Source of the DNA: CAWHJN01 sp963829705
GTDB taxonomy: Bacteria > Bacteroidota > Rhodothermia > Rhodothermales > BA12
Length of the DNA stretch: 64,000 bases
Assembly: GCA_963829705.1 (NCBI GenBank)
Contig: CAWHJN010000005.1
Span: forward strand, 806,001 to 870,000
Direction of reading: 5' to 3'
Under the pieces are notes generated by a model. That model was not told where the DNA came from. It saw nothing but the letters and a program-made list of their open reading frames with translations, and made no database searches. Below are positions 27,743 to 36,852 of the stretch, in pieces (the stretch's first letter is position 1; every line of letters begins with the position of its first letter). Both the position numbers and the translations under genes were made by a program.

Positions 27743-27803
27743 GGCGGGCGTGGAGAGTGGGGAAGCCCAAGATAGCGGTGCGGGCCGGACCTGCCAGGCC
27801 GAT

Positions 27804-27833
27804 ACCCTGAGGGTTTTCGAAAACCCTCAGGGT
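27804..27833. repeat. Perfect 30-bp palindrome between divergent genes
   Basis: The 15-base half ACCCTGAGGGTTTTC is followed by its exact reverse complement. It lies 61 bases upstream of both the M19 dipeptidase start (27742) and the lipoprotein start (27894), so it is not at a 3' end. Its AAAACCCTCxGG core resembles the hairpin at 950-981. It may be a regulator site or a dispersed palindromic repeat. Confidence 0.6.
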
Positions 27834-27893
27834 CTGCTGTTACCATCGGCGCGCGCGCGGCGGCTATGAGGGTACATCCTCTTTCTACGCCCC

Positions 27894-28451
27894 ATGCGCT
27901 GCCTCCTGCTCTTCGCTCTTGCGCTCCTCACCGGCTGCACCTCGTCATCGTTTCTCGGCGACCCCGTCGAACCGTATCAGGACGTGCTCGAAGGCGCACC
28001 GCCCGAACTCGTCGCGTTCAACAGGCCGCTTCGACGCGGTTCTTTTACCGTCGTCCTCACCGACAGCACGCGCATCCGCAACGTCGAGAACATAGCACTC
28101 GGCATGGAGACGACGCGCTACCGCATCCGGGGAAAGCAGAGCACGTATCTGCCTACAGCCACCGTCGAACGAGTCGTAAAGCGGAAAGGGCTTGGAGCTG
28201 GAAGGGGAGCCGTTTTCGGGGCAATCCCTGGCGCGGTGATCGGAGCCGCTGGTCTGGTTACCCTGTTGGGAGGCGGCAACGAGGATCTGGGAGACAGGGT
28301 TGCAGTGGCAGAGATCGCAGGTATTGCTGGCGTGACCGTAGCTCTGGTGGGGGCCATGCTGGGAGGAGTTGGCGGGTCGGCGTTTCCAGGCCGCGAGCGC
28401 GTCGTCTACCAGGCCCCGCTCGACCGCTACCTCGCCGCGCCCGAACGGTGA
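27894..28451 (+). CDS. Small lipoprotein with glycine-rich membrane segments
   Basis: 185 residues. Signal and lipobox LTGC (Cys16). A polar middle part (RPLRRGSFTVVLTDSTRIRN) is followed by a glycine-zipper region (GAGRGAVFGAIPGAVIGAAGLV, and IAGVTVALVGAMLGGVGG) like those in outer-membrane lipoproteins of the SlyB/PcsB type. It probably sits in or on the outer membrane. No named family. It converges with the large kinase gene 7 bases downstream. Confidence 0.6.
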   Translation: MRCLLLFALALLTGCTSSSFLGDPVEPYQDVLEGAPPELVAFNRPLRRGSFTVVLTDSTRIRNVENIALGMETTRYRIRGKQSTYLPTATVERVVKRKGLGAGRGAVFGAIPGAVIGAAGLVTLLGGGNEDLGDRVAVAEIAGIAGVTVALVGAMLGGVGGSAFPGRERVVYQAPLDRYLAAPER

Positions 28452-28458
28452 TGCCTCC

Positions 28459-31400
28459 TCACACGAGCGAAGCCGGGAACGCGTCCTCCTCCTCGGCGCG
28501 CGCGTCCGAGGGCGTAGCGTCCACGCTGAGCAGCGCCTCCTCGAGTTCGGGCAGGCGGATGGGCTTGCTGATGAAGCCGTCCATGCCCGCCTCCTCGCAG
28601 CGCTTGCGGTCCTCGGGCAGCACCGCCGCCGTGGCCGCGATGATGCGCGGCTGCTGCGACGCCGGATAGCGTTTTCGGATTTCCCGCGTGGCCGTGACGC
28701 CGTCCATGTCGGGCATCTGCATGTCCATCAACACGACGTCGGCGGGGGCTTCGTCGAGCAGCGCGAGCACTTCCACGCCGGTGTTCGCCAGGCGCGGCGC
28801 GTAGCCCATGCGGGTGAGGTAGCGCAGGATGAGCTTCTGGTTGACGGCGTTGTCCTCGGCCACGAGCACGCGCAGCGGGTGGTGCTCGGCGAGCAAACCG
28901 GTGAGCTCCGGCGCGGCGTCCGCCGGCTGCGCGGCGTCGCGGGGGCGCAGCATGTCGGATAGCATCCGGTGCAGCGTGGCCTGCTTGACGGGCTTGTGCA
29001 TCCACAGCATCCGCGGCAGCGTGGCCTGCTCGGGGCGGAAGCCGATGGACGAGAGCATCAGGATGGGCAGTACCGCGAGGCCGTCGCGCGCGCGGAGGTG
29101 CTCGGCCAGTGCGAGGCCGTCCATCTCGGGCATCTGCATGTCGAGGATGGCGAGGTCGAAGGGCGCGGCATCGGCGGCGTCGAGCGCTTCGTGCGGCGTG
29201 GCGCACACCGTGGGCACCATGCCCCACGCGCGCGTCTGGATCTCCAGCAGGCGGCGGTTGGCCTCGTGGTCGTCTACGATGAGCACGTGGCAGCCCGCCA
29301 GCGCGGGTGCGTCGGACAGGTCGTCGGGCGGCACGCCGATCTCTACATCCACGGTGAAGGCGAACGTCGTGCCCACGCCCACCTCGCTCTCGAACCACAT
29401 ATCGCCTCCCATGAGCGCAGCGAGGCGGCGGCTGATGGACAGGCCCAGGCCCGTGCCGCCGTACTTGCGCGTGGTGGAGGTATCGGCCTGCGTAAAGGCG
29501 GCGAACAGTTGCTCGCGGGCGCTCTCGGGGATGCCGATGCCGGTGTCGGTGACCTCGAAGAGGAGCTGCGCGTGCCGCTCGTCCACACGGGGCGCGCGCA
29601 CATGGAGCACGACCGAGCCCTCGTGGGTGAACTTGAGCGCGTTCGAAAGCAGGTTGACGAGGATCTGCCGCAGCCGCGTGGGGTCGCCTACGACGTGCAA
29701 CGGCACCTCGGGCTCGATCACGTAGGCGAGTTCCAGCCCGGCGTCTCCGGCGCGGCGGGCGAACAGGTCGAGGGCTTCCTCGACCGCCTCGGCCAGCACG
29801 AACGGGTGCCGCTCGATGTCGATGCGACCGGCCTCGATCTTCGAGAAGTCGAGGATGTCGTTGATGATGTTGAGCAGCCCGTCGCCCGAGGTGCGGATGA
29901 GCGACAGGTACTCGCGCTGCTCGGCGTTGAGCGGCGTGTCGAGGAGCAGGCCCGTGAAGCCGATCACGCTGTTCATCGGCGTGCGGATTTCGTGGCTCAT
30001 GTTGGCCAGAAAAGCGCTCTTGGCCTGCGTGGCGGCCTCGGCCTGCTCACGCGCCTCGACGAGCGCGTCGTTGGTTTCCTGCAACCGCTCCACGAAAACC
30101 TCCACCTGCTCTTTCTGCCGCCGCAACTCCTGCGTGCGCTGCCGCACGGTCTTTTCGAGCGTCAGCTTGTGGCGCAGCATCTGGCGGGTGCGCCACCGGA
30201 AGGCGAGGGCGACGGCGGCCACGCAGGCGAAAAGCGCCAGCAGCTTGAACCACCACGTCTGCCAGAAAGCGGGAACGAGGGTGAACGTCGTCGTCGCTTC
30301 CTGGGCACCGGGGCAGGCGGCCTCGCTCAGGCACGCGCGCACGCGGAAGGTGTACGTGCCCGGCGGCAGGTGCGCGAACGTAGCCTGCCGGTCGGGGATG
30401 AGAGGGCTCCAGCCCGCGTCGATGGGATCGAGGCGGTACTGGTAGCGGATGTTGCCGGGCGCCTGAAAGTAGAGCCCGGTGTACTGGAGCGTGACGTGGT
30501 TGCTCTTGCGGTCGAGGCGCACGCCGCTGGGAACGGAAAACCACGGCGTGAGCGGCACCTGGCGCGCGGCCCAGTCGACCTTTTCGAGAAAGAGGCGCAT
30601 CCCCGTCAGGTACACGGGCACGGCCACACGGGCAGCAGACGCGGGGGCGGGCGACAGGCGCGTCACGCCCGCGACGTTGCCAAACCACAGCCGATCCTGC
30701 GTGTCGCGGTACACGGCGGCGGAAGCCGTCTCCAGCCCGACGAACCCGTCTTCGGCCCCGTAGCGCCGGACGATCTTGGCCCCGCGCGACCTGAACGCAC
30801 GCGCGTCGATGCGGTGGAGGCCCTCGTTGGTACCCGCCCACAGGTAGCCATCAACGTCAAAAGCCAGCAGCAAGCCGACGTTGTCGGCCAGCCCGTCGGT
30901 GCGGTCGAACGAGCCCTGCAGCACGAGCGAATCGCCTTCGAGCGTGTAGGCCTGAACCCCCGTTTCGTAATTGCTCGTCCAGATCCATCCGTCTTTGTCG
31001 AAGGCGATGTCGAAGTTGACGGAGGGGCCGGTGTGGAGAAACGTGGTAAAGTGTTCGTCGCCGTTTTTGTCCACGTCGAGGCGTGCGGCGTACGCGTTAC
31101 CGGTGAACCACAGCCGACCGTCGGGGCCGGGGCGGATGGCGTAAACGGCACCGGCAGGAAGGCCCGCTTCCGGGCCGACGCGGGTAAACGAGTGCCCGTC
31201 GTAGCGCAGCGCGCCGTCGCGCGTCGTGGCCCACAGCACGCCGCGTGCGTCGCTGCTGAGGCCGCGGACGAAACCAAAGGGGGTGCCGTCGGGAAAGTGC
31301 GTGTACGCCACAAAGCGCGACCCGTCGAAGCGGGCGAGGCCTTCGTAGGTGGATACCCACAACTGGTGCCACTGCGGGTGGTAGTGGACGGAGCGGACGA

Positions 31401-32622
31401 CCTGCGACGGCAAACCATCCTCCGGCCCGTAGTGCGTAAACGTCTGCGCCCGCTCGTCGTAATGGGTCACGCCCACCTGCGTGGCAAACCAGAATGTGCC
31501 GTCGGGAGCCTGATCGGTGTCCCACACGACCGACCGCACCGCCTCCGGCCCAAAATGCACGAAAGGCGTCCGGCTGAAACGCTGGATGCCTTTGCCGTTG
31601 GTCGTCAGCCAGACGTTCTGCTGGGAATCCTGAAAGATGTGCCAGGCAGGCGAGTCGGTGTAGAGCTTTTCGATGCGGCCTTCGCTGATGCGGATCGCGC
31701 CAAGTGTCGAAGCGACCCAGATAGCGCCCGCTGTGTCCTCGGTGAGTCCGTAGCGCGACCGGAACACCGAGGGATCGTCAGCGAGATCGTAGCGGGTAAC
31801 GCCCGTTCCGGCGAAATGGTAGAGCGCGTCCGACGCGCGCACCCACTCGCTCCCGTCGCGCGCGACGAGGGTGGTGAGGGTGTAGCCAACAGGCCGGTTC
31901 TCGCTGTCGCGTACAGGTACGAGCGTGCGGCCATCGTAGCGGTAGAGTTCGGTCTTCGTGCCGATGAGCAGCGTGCCCCCCGCGCCCTCGGTGAGCACCG
32001 TCACGTCGCCCACGCCTTCGAGCGCAGGAGGCGTGACAAAGCGGTCGCCTTCGAGCCGCCCGATGCCGCGCGGCGTGCCCGCCCACACCGCATTTCCGAT
32101 GACGACGAGGGTGGTGACGGTGTCCGACGGCAGGCCAGAAATGCGGTCGAAGCGATCGTCGGCGCGGCGGTACAGCCCACGGTTGGTGGCCGCCCACAGA
32201 ATACCGCCCGGCCCTTCGGCCAGCGTGAACAGGCGCGTGCCGGGGTCGTCCTTCGAAAAGCCGATCTCGGTGTCGAACGTGGTAAAGGCCGTGCCGTCGT
32301 AGCGCGTCAGGCCCCGGTCGGTGATGAACCACAGGTAGCCGTTGGCGCACTCGTGAATCATCGTGACGACGTCGGAGGCGAGGCCATCGAGCGTGTTGAA
32401 GCGTTCGAACGTCTTGCCGTCGAAGCGCGCCACACCGCCGCCGTTGGTGGCTACCCACAGAAACCCCCGTCGGCTCTCGACGAGGTCGAACACCTGCGAC
32501 TGCGGAATGCCCTCGGCGACGCCAAAGCCGACGTGCGGGGCCTGCTGTGCGTGAACCGCCACCCCGCAGAACGGGAGCGCGGCAAGCAACAGCAGCAGAA
32601 AGCGTTGAAAAACGGCAGGCAC
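28459..32622 (-). CDS. Hybrid two-component sensor kinase: propeller, Y_Y_Y, kinase and two receiver domains
   Basis: 1387 residues from GTG 32622, chosen because a good signal peptide follows (FLLLLLAALPFCGVAVHAQ). About 14 propeller blades (LWVATNGGG, LWAGTNEGL and similar) run to about residue 750, then a Y_Y_Y domain (GNIRYQYRLDPIDAGW..LPPGTYTFRVRA), a membrane helix (WWFKLLALFACVAAVALAF), a coiled coil, HisKA (NMSHEIRTPMNS, catalytic His), HATPase_c (LSNALKF; TDTGIGI; GGTGLGLS) and two receivers (ILDMQMPEMDG; VLMDMQMPDMDG). Unlike typical Bacteroides HTCS it has no AraC DNA-binding end and no Hpt domain, so a separate partner must complete the relay. Fully intact over 4.2 kb. Confidence 0.93.
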   Translation of the reverse strand: MPAVFQRFLLLLLAALPFCGVAVHAQQAPHVGFGVAEGIPQSQVFDLVESRRGFLWVATNGGGVARFDGKTFERFNTLDGLASDVVTMIHECANGYLWFITDRGLTRYDGTAFTTFDTEIGFSKDDPGTRLFTLAEGPGGILWAATNRGLYRRADDRFDRISGLPSDTVTTLVVIGNAVWAGTPRGIGRLEGDRFVTPPALEGVGDVTVLTEGAGGTLLIGTKTELYRYDGRTLVPVRDSENRPVGYTLTTLVARDGSEWVRASDALYHFAGTGVTRYDLADDPSVFRSRYGLTEDTAGAIWVASTLGAIRISEGRIEKLYTDSPAWHIFQDSQQNVWLTTNGKGIQRFSRTPFVHFGPEAVRSVVWDTDQAPDGTFWFATQVGVTHYDERAQTFTHYGPEDGLPSQVVRSVHYHPQWHQLWVSTYEGLARFDGSRFVAYTHFPDGTPFGFVRGLSSDARGVLWATTRDGALRYDGHSFTRVGPEAGLPAGAVYAIRPGPDGRLWFTGNAYAARLDVDKNGDEHFTTFLHTGPSVNFDIAFDKDGWIWTSNYETGVQAYTLEGDSLVLQGSFDRTDGLADNVGLLLAFDVDGYLWAGTNEGLHRIDARAFRSRGAKIVRRYGAEDGFVGLETASAAVYRDTQDRLWFGNVAGVTRLSPAPASAARVAVPVYLTGMRLFLEKVDWAARQVPLTPWFSVPSGVRLDRKSNHVTLQYTGLYFQAPGNIRYQYRLDPIDAGWSPLIPDRQATFAHLPPGTYTFRVRACLSEAACPGAQEATTTFTLVPAFWQTWWFKLLALFACVAAVALAFRWRTRQMLRHKLTLEKTVRQRTQELRRQKEQVEVFVERLQETNDALVEAREQAEAATQAKSAFLANMSHEIRTPMNSVIGFTGLLLDTPLNAEQREYLSLIRTSGDGLLNIINDILDFSKIEAGRIDIERHPFVLAEAVEEALDLFARRAGDAGLELAYVIEPEVPLHVVGDPTRLRQILVNLLSNALKFTHEGSVVLHVRAPRVDERHAQLLFEVTDTGIGIPESAREQLFAAFTQADTSTTRKYGGTGLGLSISRRLAALMGGDMWFESEVGVGTTFAFTVDVEIGVPPDDLSDAPALAGCHVLIVDDHEANRRLLEIQTRAWGMVPTVCATPHEALDAADAAPFDLAILDMQMPEMDGLALAEHLRARDGLAVLPILMLSSIGFRPEQATLPRMLWMHKPVKQATLHRMLSDMLRPRDAAQPADAAPELTGLLAEHHPLRVLVAEDNAVNQKLILRYLTRMGYAPRLANTGVEVLALLDEAPADVVLMDMQMPDMDGVTATREIRKRYPASQQPRIIAATAAVLPEDRKRCEEAGMDGFISKPIRLPELEEALLSVDATPSDARAEEEDAFPASLV

Positions 32623-32808
32623 GGGGAGGAGAGCCAAGAGGATTGCTTCTTCGTATCGGCGGAAAACCGTTTCGATAAAGCTTGGAAGCTGCAATCGTGT
32701 GTGCGCGTGAAAGAACAGGCCGCGTGCATCTGCGTACGACAGGCCGCGCGTGTCCCGTTGGGTTCGGTCCCGCGCAGCGTCACATCCTCCCTTTTTCCTC
32801 CCACGGCT

Positions 32809-33222
32809 ATGCATCGCACGGTTCTGGTTCTCCTCGCCCTCGCCCTGCCCGTCGTGGCACACGCGCAGACAGCGGTGTCGTGGGACACCTTCGCCCAGGT
32901 CAAGCTCGTCAAGGAAGAAGCGCGCTTCGTGCCGCGCTTCGAGAACAGCGTGCAGCAGTTCAACGGCCAGAAGGTGAAGGTGCAGGGCTTCATGCTGCCG
33001 CTCGACCAGTCGCCGCAGCAGGCGCATTTCATCCTCAGCGCCAACCCCACGGCCAACTGCTTCTTCTGTATGCCCGGCGGCCCCGAGTCGCTCATCGAGG
33101 TCAAGAGCGGCGATGGCGTCGCCTTCTCCTACGATCCCATCACGGTCACGGGCAAGCTCGAACTCCTCCGCGACGACCCGATGGGCATGTACTACCGCAT
33201 CACGGACGCCTCGGTCAACTGA
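32809..33222 (+). CDS. DUF3299 secreted protein
   Basis: 137 residues from ATG 32809. Signal peptide (VLVLLALALPVVAHAQ) then a domain with VPRFENSVQQFNGQKVKVQGFMLPLD and a Cys pair in NCFFCMPGGPESLIEV, the features of DUF3299 (a small secreted OB-like fold; role unknown). It ends with TGA that shares its last A with the ATG of the M23 peptidase gene, so the two are probably translated together. It is divergent from the large kinase, with a 186-base promoter gap between. Confidence 0.8.
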   Translation: MHRTVLVLLALALPVVAHAQTAVSWDTFAQVKLVKEEARFVPRFENSVQQFNGQKVKVQGFMLPLDQSPQQAHFILSANPTANCFFCMPGGPESLIEVKSGDGVAFSYDPITVTGKLELLRDDPMGMYYRITDASVN

Positions 33223-34355
33223 TGGCGGGCGCGGAGATGTGGAGATGGTTTCTGGGAGCGGCTCTGACCATCGGGGCCGCTCTTTTTTGCGCCCCTGCCG
33301 GTACCGCTCAGCCCGTGCGTCCGGTGCTGCCAACGGACAACGACGCGTTGCTGCGCGGCGACGATCCGGACTTCTACATGTACACCGATCGCAATTTCGA
33401 GGGCGTGCGGTCGCGCCCCTGGCAGGGCGGGCAGTACGGCTTCGTACGCAACGAACTCCGCACGCCCGCGGGCGTCGTGTTCACGCGCTTTCACGAGGGC
33501 ATGGACATCCGCCCCGTCCACCGCGACGCGCGCGGCGAGCCGCTCGACGACGTGCGCGCCGCCGATGCCGGGCGGGTGATGTACGTCAACACGAACGCGC
33601 GGGCGTCGGCGTACGGGCTGTACGTGGTGGTGGAGCACGTGTGGCAGGGTTCGCCGTATTACACGCTGTACGGGCACCTATCGCGCGTGTACGTGCGCGA
33701 AGGGCAGCAGGTGGCGCGGGGCGAGCGTCTGGCGCGGCTCGGCTACACGGGCGTCGGCATCGACCGGCGGCGGGCGCACGTGCATTTCGAGGTCAACCTG
33801 CTGCTCTCGACTCGCTTCGGGGCGTGGTTGCAGGCGGGCAACGCGCGCGCGCGCAACACCCACGGCCTGTACCACGGCCTCAACCTCGCAGGCGTGGACG
33901 TGGCACGGCTCTACCGGGCTCTGGATACCGAAGGCGACGTGAACATCGGCGAGGTCGTCCAGCGCGAGCCCGTCGCGTGGAAAGCCCTCGTGCCCGGCGG
34001 CACCATCCCCGAACTCATCGTCCGCTACCCGTGGATGGCGGGCGGCGCCGTGCCGTCGGTGCCGCCGTCGTCGTGGCTCGTCCACGTGTCGGCATCGGGC
34101 CTGCCGCTGCGCTTCGAGGCTGCCACGCAGCCCGTCACACGCCCCATCCTGACGTACATCGCTCCGCCGGTGCGCGACGATTACCGCAGCACCAACAAGA
34201 TGCTGGAGAAAAAAGGCGGCGCGTTCCTGCTGACGGACAAAGGCCTCCGCCACCTCGACCTCCTCACCACCCCCGCTGCCAGCATCGGCACGCCGGGGCA
34301 GGTCGGGGATGGAAACGGAGAGGTCGGAAGCGACGAGGGCCGGATCGGCTGGTGA
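33222..34355 (+). CDS. M23 (LytM-type) peptidase-domain protein
   Basis: 377 residues from ATG 33222, overlapping the previous stop by one base (33237 is an alternative start). Signal peptide (FLGAALTIGAALFCAPAGTAQ). LytM zinc motifs HEGMDIRP (His, Asp) and HVHFEV (His-x-His) frame the usual GLYVVVEHVWQG..YTLYGHLSRVYVREGQ and GERLARLGYTG. A ~180-residue C-terminal domain follows. Probably a periplasmic endopeptidase acting on peptidoglycan cross-links, or a regulator of such enzymes. Zinc ligands look complete, so activity is expected. Confidence 0.88.
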   Translation: MAGAEMWRWFLGAALTIGAALFCAPAGTAQPVRPVLPTDNDALLRGDDPDFYMYTDRNFEGVRSRPWQGGQYGFVRNELRTPAGVVFTRFHEGMDIRPVHRDARGEPLDDVRAADAGRVMYVNTNARASAYGLYVVVEHVWQGSPYYTLYGHLSRVYVREGQQVARGERLARLGYTGVGIDRRRAHVHFEVNLLLSTRFGAWLQAGNARARNTHGLYHGLNLAGVDVARLYRALDTEGDVNIGEVVQREPVAWKALVPGGTIPELIVRYPWMAGGAVPSVPPSSWLVHVSASGLPLRFEAATQPVTRPILTYIAPPVRDDYRSTNKMLEKKGGAFLLTDKGLRHLDLLTTPAASIGTPGQVGDGNGEVGSDEGRIGW

Positions 34356-34611
34356 GTTGAAAGTGGGAACGCGGAGGGCGGGTCGGAGGGCGGAAAGGGG
34401 GATGCGGCGGTGGATGTAGGGACGTGCCGTGGCACGTCCTGATCAAACGACGAAATCCCACGGTGCGGCGCGTACCGAATCCGTCCCGCTCGTAACCTCG
34501 ACCGCGCGCGCTCGTTTAGGAACCCGGCAGCGATGGAGCGCCAGCGGGCGTGCCCCGGCAAGTCTCCAGCACCAGCCCTTTGCCCTTCCGAAACCTGCAA
34601 TCCGAAATCCA
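34356..34611. repeat. Intergenic repeat modules before the YaaW-like gene
   Basis: Holds GGGAACGCGGAGGGCGGG (about 34369), GTAGGGACGTGCC with the palindrome GGACGTGCCGTGGCACGTCC (34421-34440), and near the right edge CTTCCGAAACCTGCAATCCGAAATCC, a CCGAAAT-type inverted version of the module at 15484. No coding sequence seen. Confidence 0.45.
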
Positions 34612-35391
34612 ATGCGTTCTCTCCTCGCGCTCTGCCAGCCCGCTGACTACGCCTTTCTCGTCAGCCTCGTCACGAGCCCGCTCAACCTCACCGACGACGC
34701 CTCGCTGCGGGCCGCGTTGCTGGCCTACGAGCACACCGGGACGGACGAGGCGCGGGCGGTGCTCGACGAGCGGCTCGAAAAAACCATCGGCTACCTCGGC
34801 AGCGCCGACCTCGCCTTCTGGGCACGGCAGGCGATGGGGCAGAGACCCGGCGTCGCCTTCCGCGAGATCGTGCGCGACGTGGCCGAGGCGCTGAAGGTGC
34901 CTGTGCCGCCCTCCGGCCAGCCGCTGCGCGCGCAGGTCGAAGCCGTCGTCGAGGCGCACGTGGCGCGCACCTTCGAGGCGATGCCGCCCGAGGAGCAGCA
35001 GGCGATGCTGCTGCAACTGGGCGTCGAGGAGATGCAGGTCAAACGCTTTCTGCGGACGTCAGCGGGCGTCTTTGCTTTTCCGCTGCTCGTCCAGGCGTTC
35101 GACACGTTCGTCATCCAGGGGTTGCTCAAGAACATCGTCTTCAGCACCATCGCCAAGCTCGTCGGCAAGCGGGTGTCGCAGGGGCTCTTCGGCCTCGTCG
35201 CGGCCCGTTTCCCGTGGTGGCTGCGCTTCGTCGGCCCCGCCGCGTGGACGCTCTCGATCGGGTGGACGGCCTTCGACATCCAGAAGCCCGCGCTCCGCAA
35301 AACCGTGCCCGTGGTGCTCTACCTCGGCCTCGTCAGCCACCGCGAACGGGCGGAGGCGGTGGCGCGGCTGGAGGCGGAAGCGAGCGCGTAA
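34612..35391 (+). CDS. YaaW-like protein, unknown function
   Basis: 259 residues from ATG 34612. The helical N-terminal part (RSLLALCQPADYAFLVSLVTS) and the middle (REIVRDVAEALKVPVPPSGQPLRAQVEAVVEAHVAR..FEAMPPEEQQAMLLQLGVEE) are arranged like the YaaW/UPF0174 family. They are followed by two hydrophobic segments (GVFAFPLLVQAFDTFVIQGLL; RFVGPAAWTLSIGWTAFDI). The match is from memory and only moderate. Role unknown; possibly membrane-associated. It converges with the PH-domain gene. Confidence 0.5.
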   Translation: MRSLLALCQPADYAFLVSLVTSPLNLTDDASLRAALLAYEHTGTDEARAVLDERLEKTIGYLGSADLAFWARQAMGQRPGVAFREIVRDVAEALKVPVPPSGQPLRAQVEAVVEAHVARTFEAMPPEEQQAMLLQLGVEEMQVKRFLRTSAGVFAFPLLVQAFDTFVIQGLLKNIVFSTIAKLVGKRVSQGLFGLVAARFPWWLRFVGPAAWTLSIGWTAFDIQKPALRKTVPVVLYLGLVSHRERAEAVARLEAEASA

Positions 35392-36852
35392 GGCGTCGAA
35401 CAATGCGGCTCCTGTGACCGCGTCGAGGTCGTCGATAGCGGGGCCCCCGAGTTCAGACGCCCCGGCGGTGTCGAGGTAGACAGAGACGACGCCGAGGCGG
35501 CGCTGGAAGTAGGTGGCCGACGTCTCGAACACCTGCACGCGGCTCAGCGGCACGGCCCACCGCGTGCGCCAGAACGCACCGCGCTGCACCACGAGCGTCG
35601 ATCCGTCGAAGGCGTAGCCGTGCGCCCGGTGCTGCGCTACGGCCGTCCACACGAGCAGCGGCGCGAGCGCCAGCAGCCACAGCGCGTCGGGCCACCAGTA
35701 GGCGGGTGCGGCGGCAGCGACGGCGAGCACCACGAGGTAACGCACCAGCAGACGACGCAGGTGGTGCGGCGAAACGGGCGTGAGGGCGGCGGGGGCGTGG
35801 TAGCCGAAGACGTCGCGCGCCAGCGCCAGCGCCGCGTTCTCTGGCGCGAACGGCATCACCGGTGCGGCTCCGCGCGCCTGCGCGTCGAGGCCCATCGTCT
35901 GCGCCGACAGCCGGGTGTAGCCGTAGTGCCGCATGACGGCGTTGGCCTTCAGCACGAGCGCCTGCACCTTCCGCAGCGGGATCGTCCGCTCGAAGCGCCC
36001 GAGCAGGCCGCGTGCCGTCCGCAGTTTACCTGCGTCGTCGCGCGTGAGCGTGAAGCCCGCGTAGGCGTTGACCGTCGTGGCGATGCCCGCGAGCCACGAC
36101 AGCACGAGGGCGAGCACGAGCGTCAGCACGCCCGTCCAGAGCGGCGAGTCGGGCAGGTAGTCGGCGTAAGGCGCATACTGCCCCTCGACGAAGAAATCGA
36201 CGACCTCGACGAGGTCGATGTTGAACATCTGCAGCAGCGAGAACGCAAGCGCGATGTAGACGAGCGAGAACCGCATCATGCCCTGCCGCACGAGCAGCGC
36301 AGGCGTGAGCCGGAACAGGGCCTCGGCGGGTGCCTGCGCCGGGAGCGCCGCATCCATCGGCTCGGCGTGCGGCTGGCCTTCCAGCGTCACCGACGGCTCT
36401 TGCTGCGCCACGCGGACGAGCCCTTGCAGGCGGTGGGCCTCGGCAATCGACACGTATTCGAGGACGCCCTCGGCTCCCGCGCCGCCCGCGGTCATCAGCT
36501 CCACGCGCGCGGTCTTGAACAGCCGCGCCAGCAGCGGCTGCGAGATCTCGACGCGCTGCACCCTGTCGATGGGGATGTTGCGCACCTGCCGCGAGAACAC
36601 GCCACTCTGGATGACGATCTCGCGGTCGGTGACGCGGTAGCGGAAGCGCAGGTACTGCGCCACGATCATCGGCACGACGAACACGCCGAAGCCGACGGTG
36701 ACGACGAGCGACGCGATGGCCGTCGTCCGGCCCTTCGTGCTGAGCAGGATGGGCACGAAGGCATAGAGCAACTGGGGGATGGCCCGGAGCGCCCGATGGA
36801 AGAGCGAGAACGGGTGCAGGCGGTGCTCGTCGGTCGTCACGGCCTCCCTCAC
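35059..36852 (-). CDS. PH-domain membrane protein (YdbT-like); 3' end suspect
   Basis: Three bPH_2 (bacterial pleckstrin-like) domains alternate with helix pairs. Each has the family pattern RYRVTDREIVIQSGVFSRQVRNIPIDRVQ, TLTRDDAGKLRTARGLLGRFERTIPLRKVQ and YAFDGSTLVVQRGAFWRTRWAVPLSRVQ. Homology ends at about 35390 (AALFDALRARF). The remaining ~105 codons are the exact antisense of the YaaW-like gene (DRERPRGGADEAQ) and are unlikely to be real, so a frameshift near the 3' end probably hides the true stop at about 35325-35340. Pairs with the gene at 36849, as ydbS-ydbT do. Confidence 0.85.
   Translation of the reverse strand: MREAVTTDEHRLHPFSLFHRALRAIPQLLYAFVPILLSTKGRTTAIASLVVTVGFGVFVVPMIVAQYLRFRYRVTDREIVIQSGVFSRQVRNIPIDRVQRVEISQPLLARLFKTARVELMTAGGAGAEGVLEYVSIAEAHRLQGLVRVAQQEPSVTLEGQPHAEPMDAALPAQAPAEALFRLTPALLVRQGMMRFSLVYIALAFSLLQMFNIDLVEVVDFFVEGQYAPYADYLPDSPLWTGVLTLVLALVLSWLAGIATTVNAYAGFTLTRDDAGKLRTARGLLGRFERTIPLRKVQALVLKANAVMRHYGYTRLSAQTMGLDAQARGAAPVMPFAPENAALALARDVFGYHAPAALTPVSPHHLRRLLVRYLVVLAVAAAAPAYWWPDALWLLALAPLLVWTAVAQHRAHGYAFDGSTLVVQRGAFWRTRWAVPLSRVQVFETSATYFQRRLGVVSVYLDTAGASELGGPAIDDLDAVTGAALFDALRARFRLQPRHRLRPFAVADEAEVEHHGHGFAERGLLDVEGRPPDRERPRGGADEAQPPRETGRDEAEEPLRHPLADELGDGAEDDVLEQPLDDERVERLDEQRKSKDAR

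Noticed and set aside
28969..32800. Plus-strand open frame of about 1280 codons opposite the hybrid kinase
   Set aside because: Exact shadow of the kinase frame. Only its last part (from 32809) is a real gene, the DUF3299 protein.
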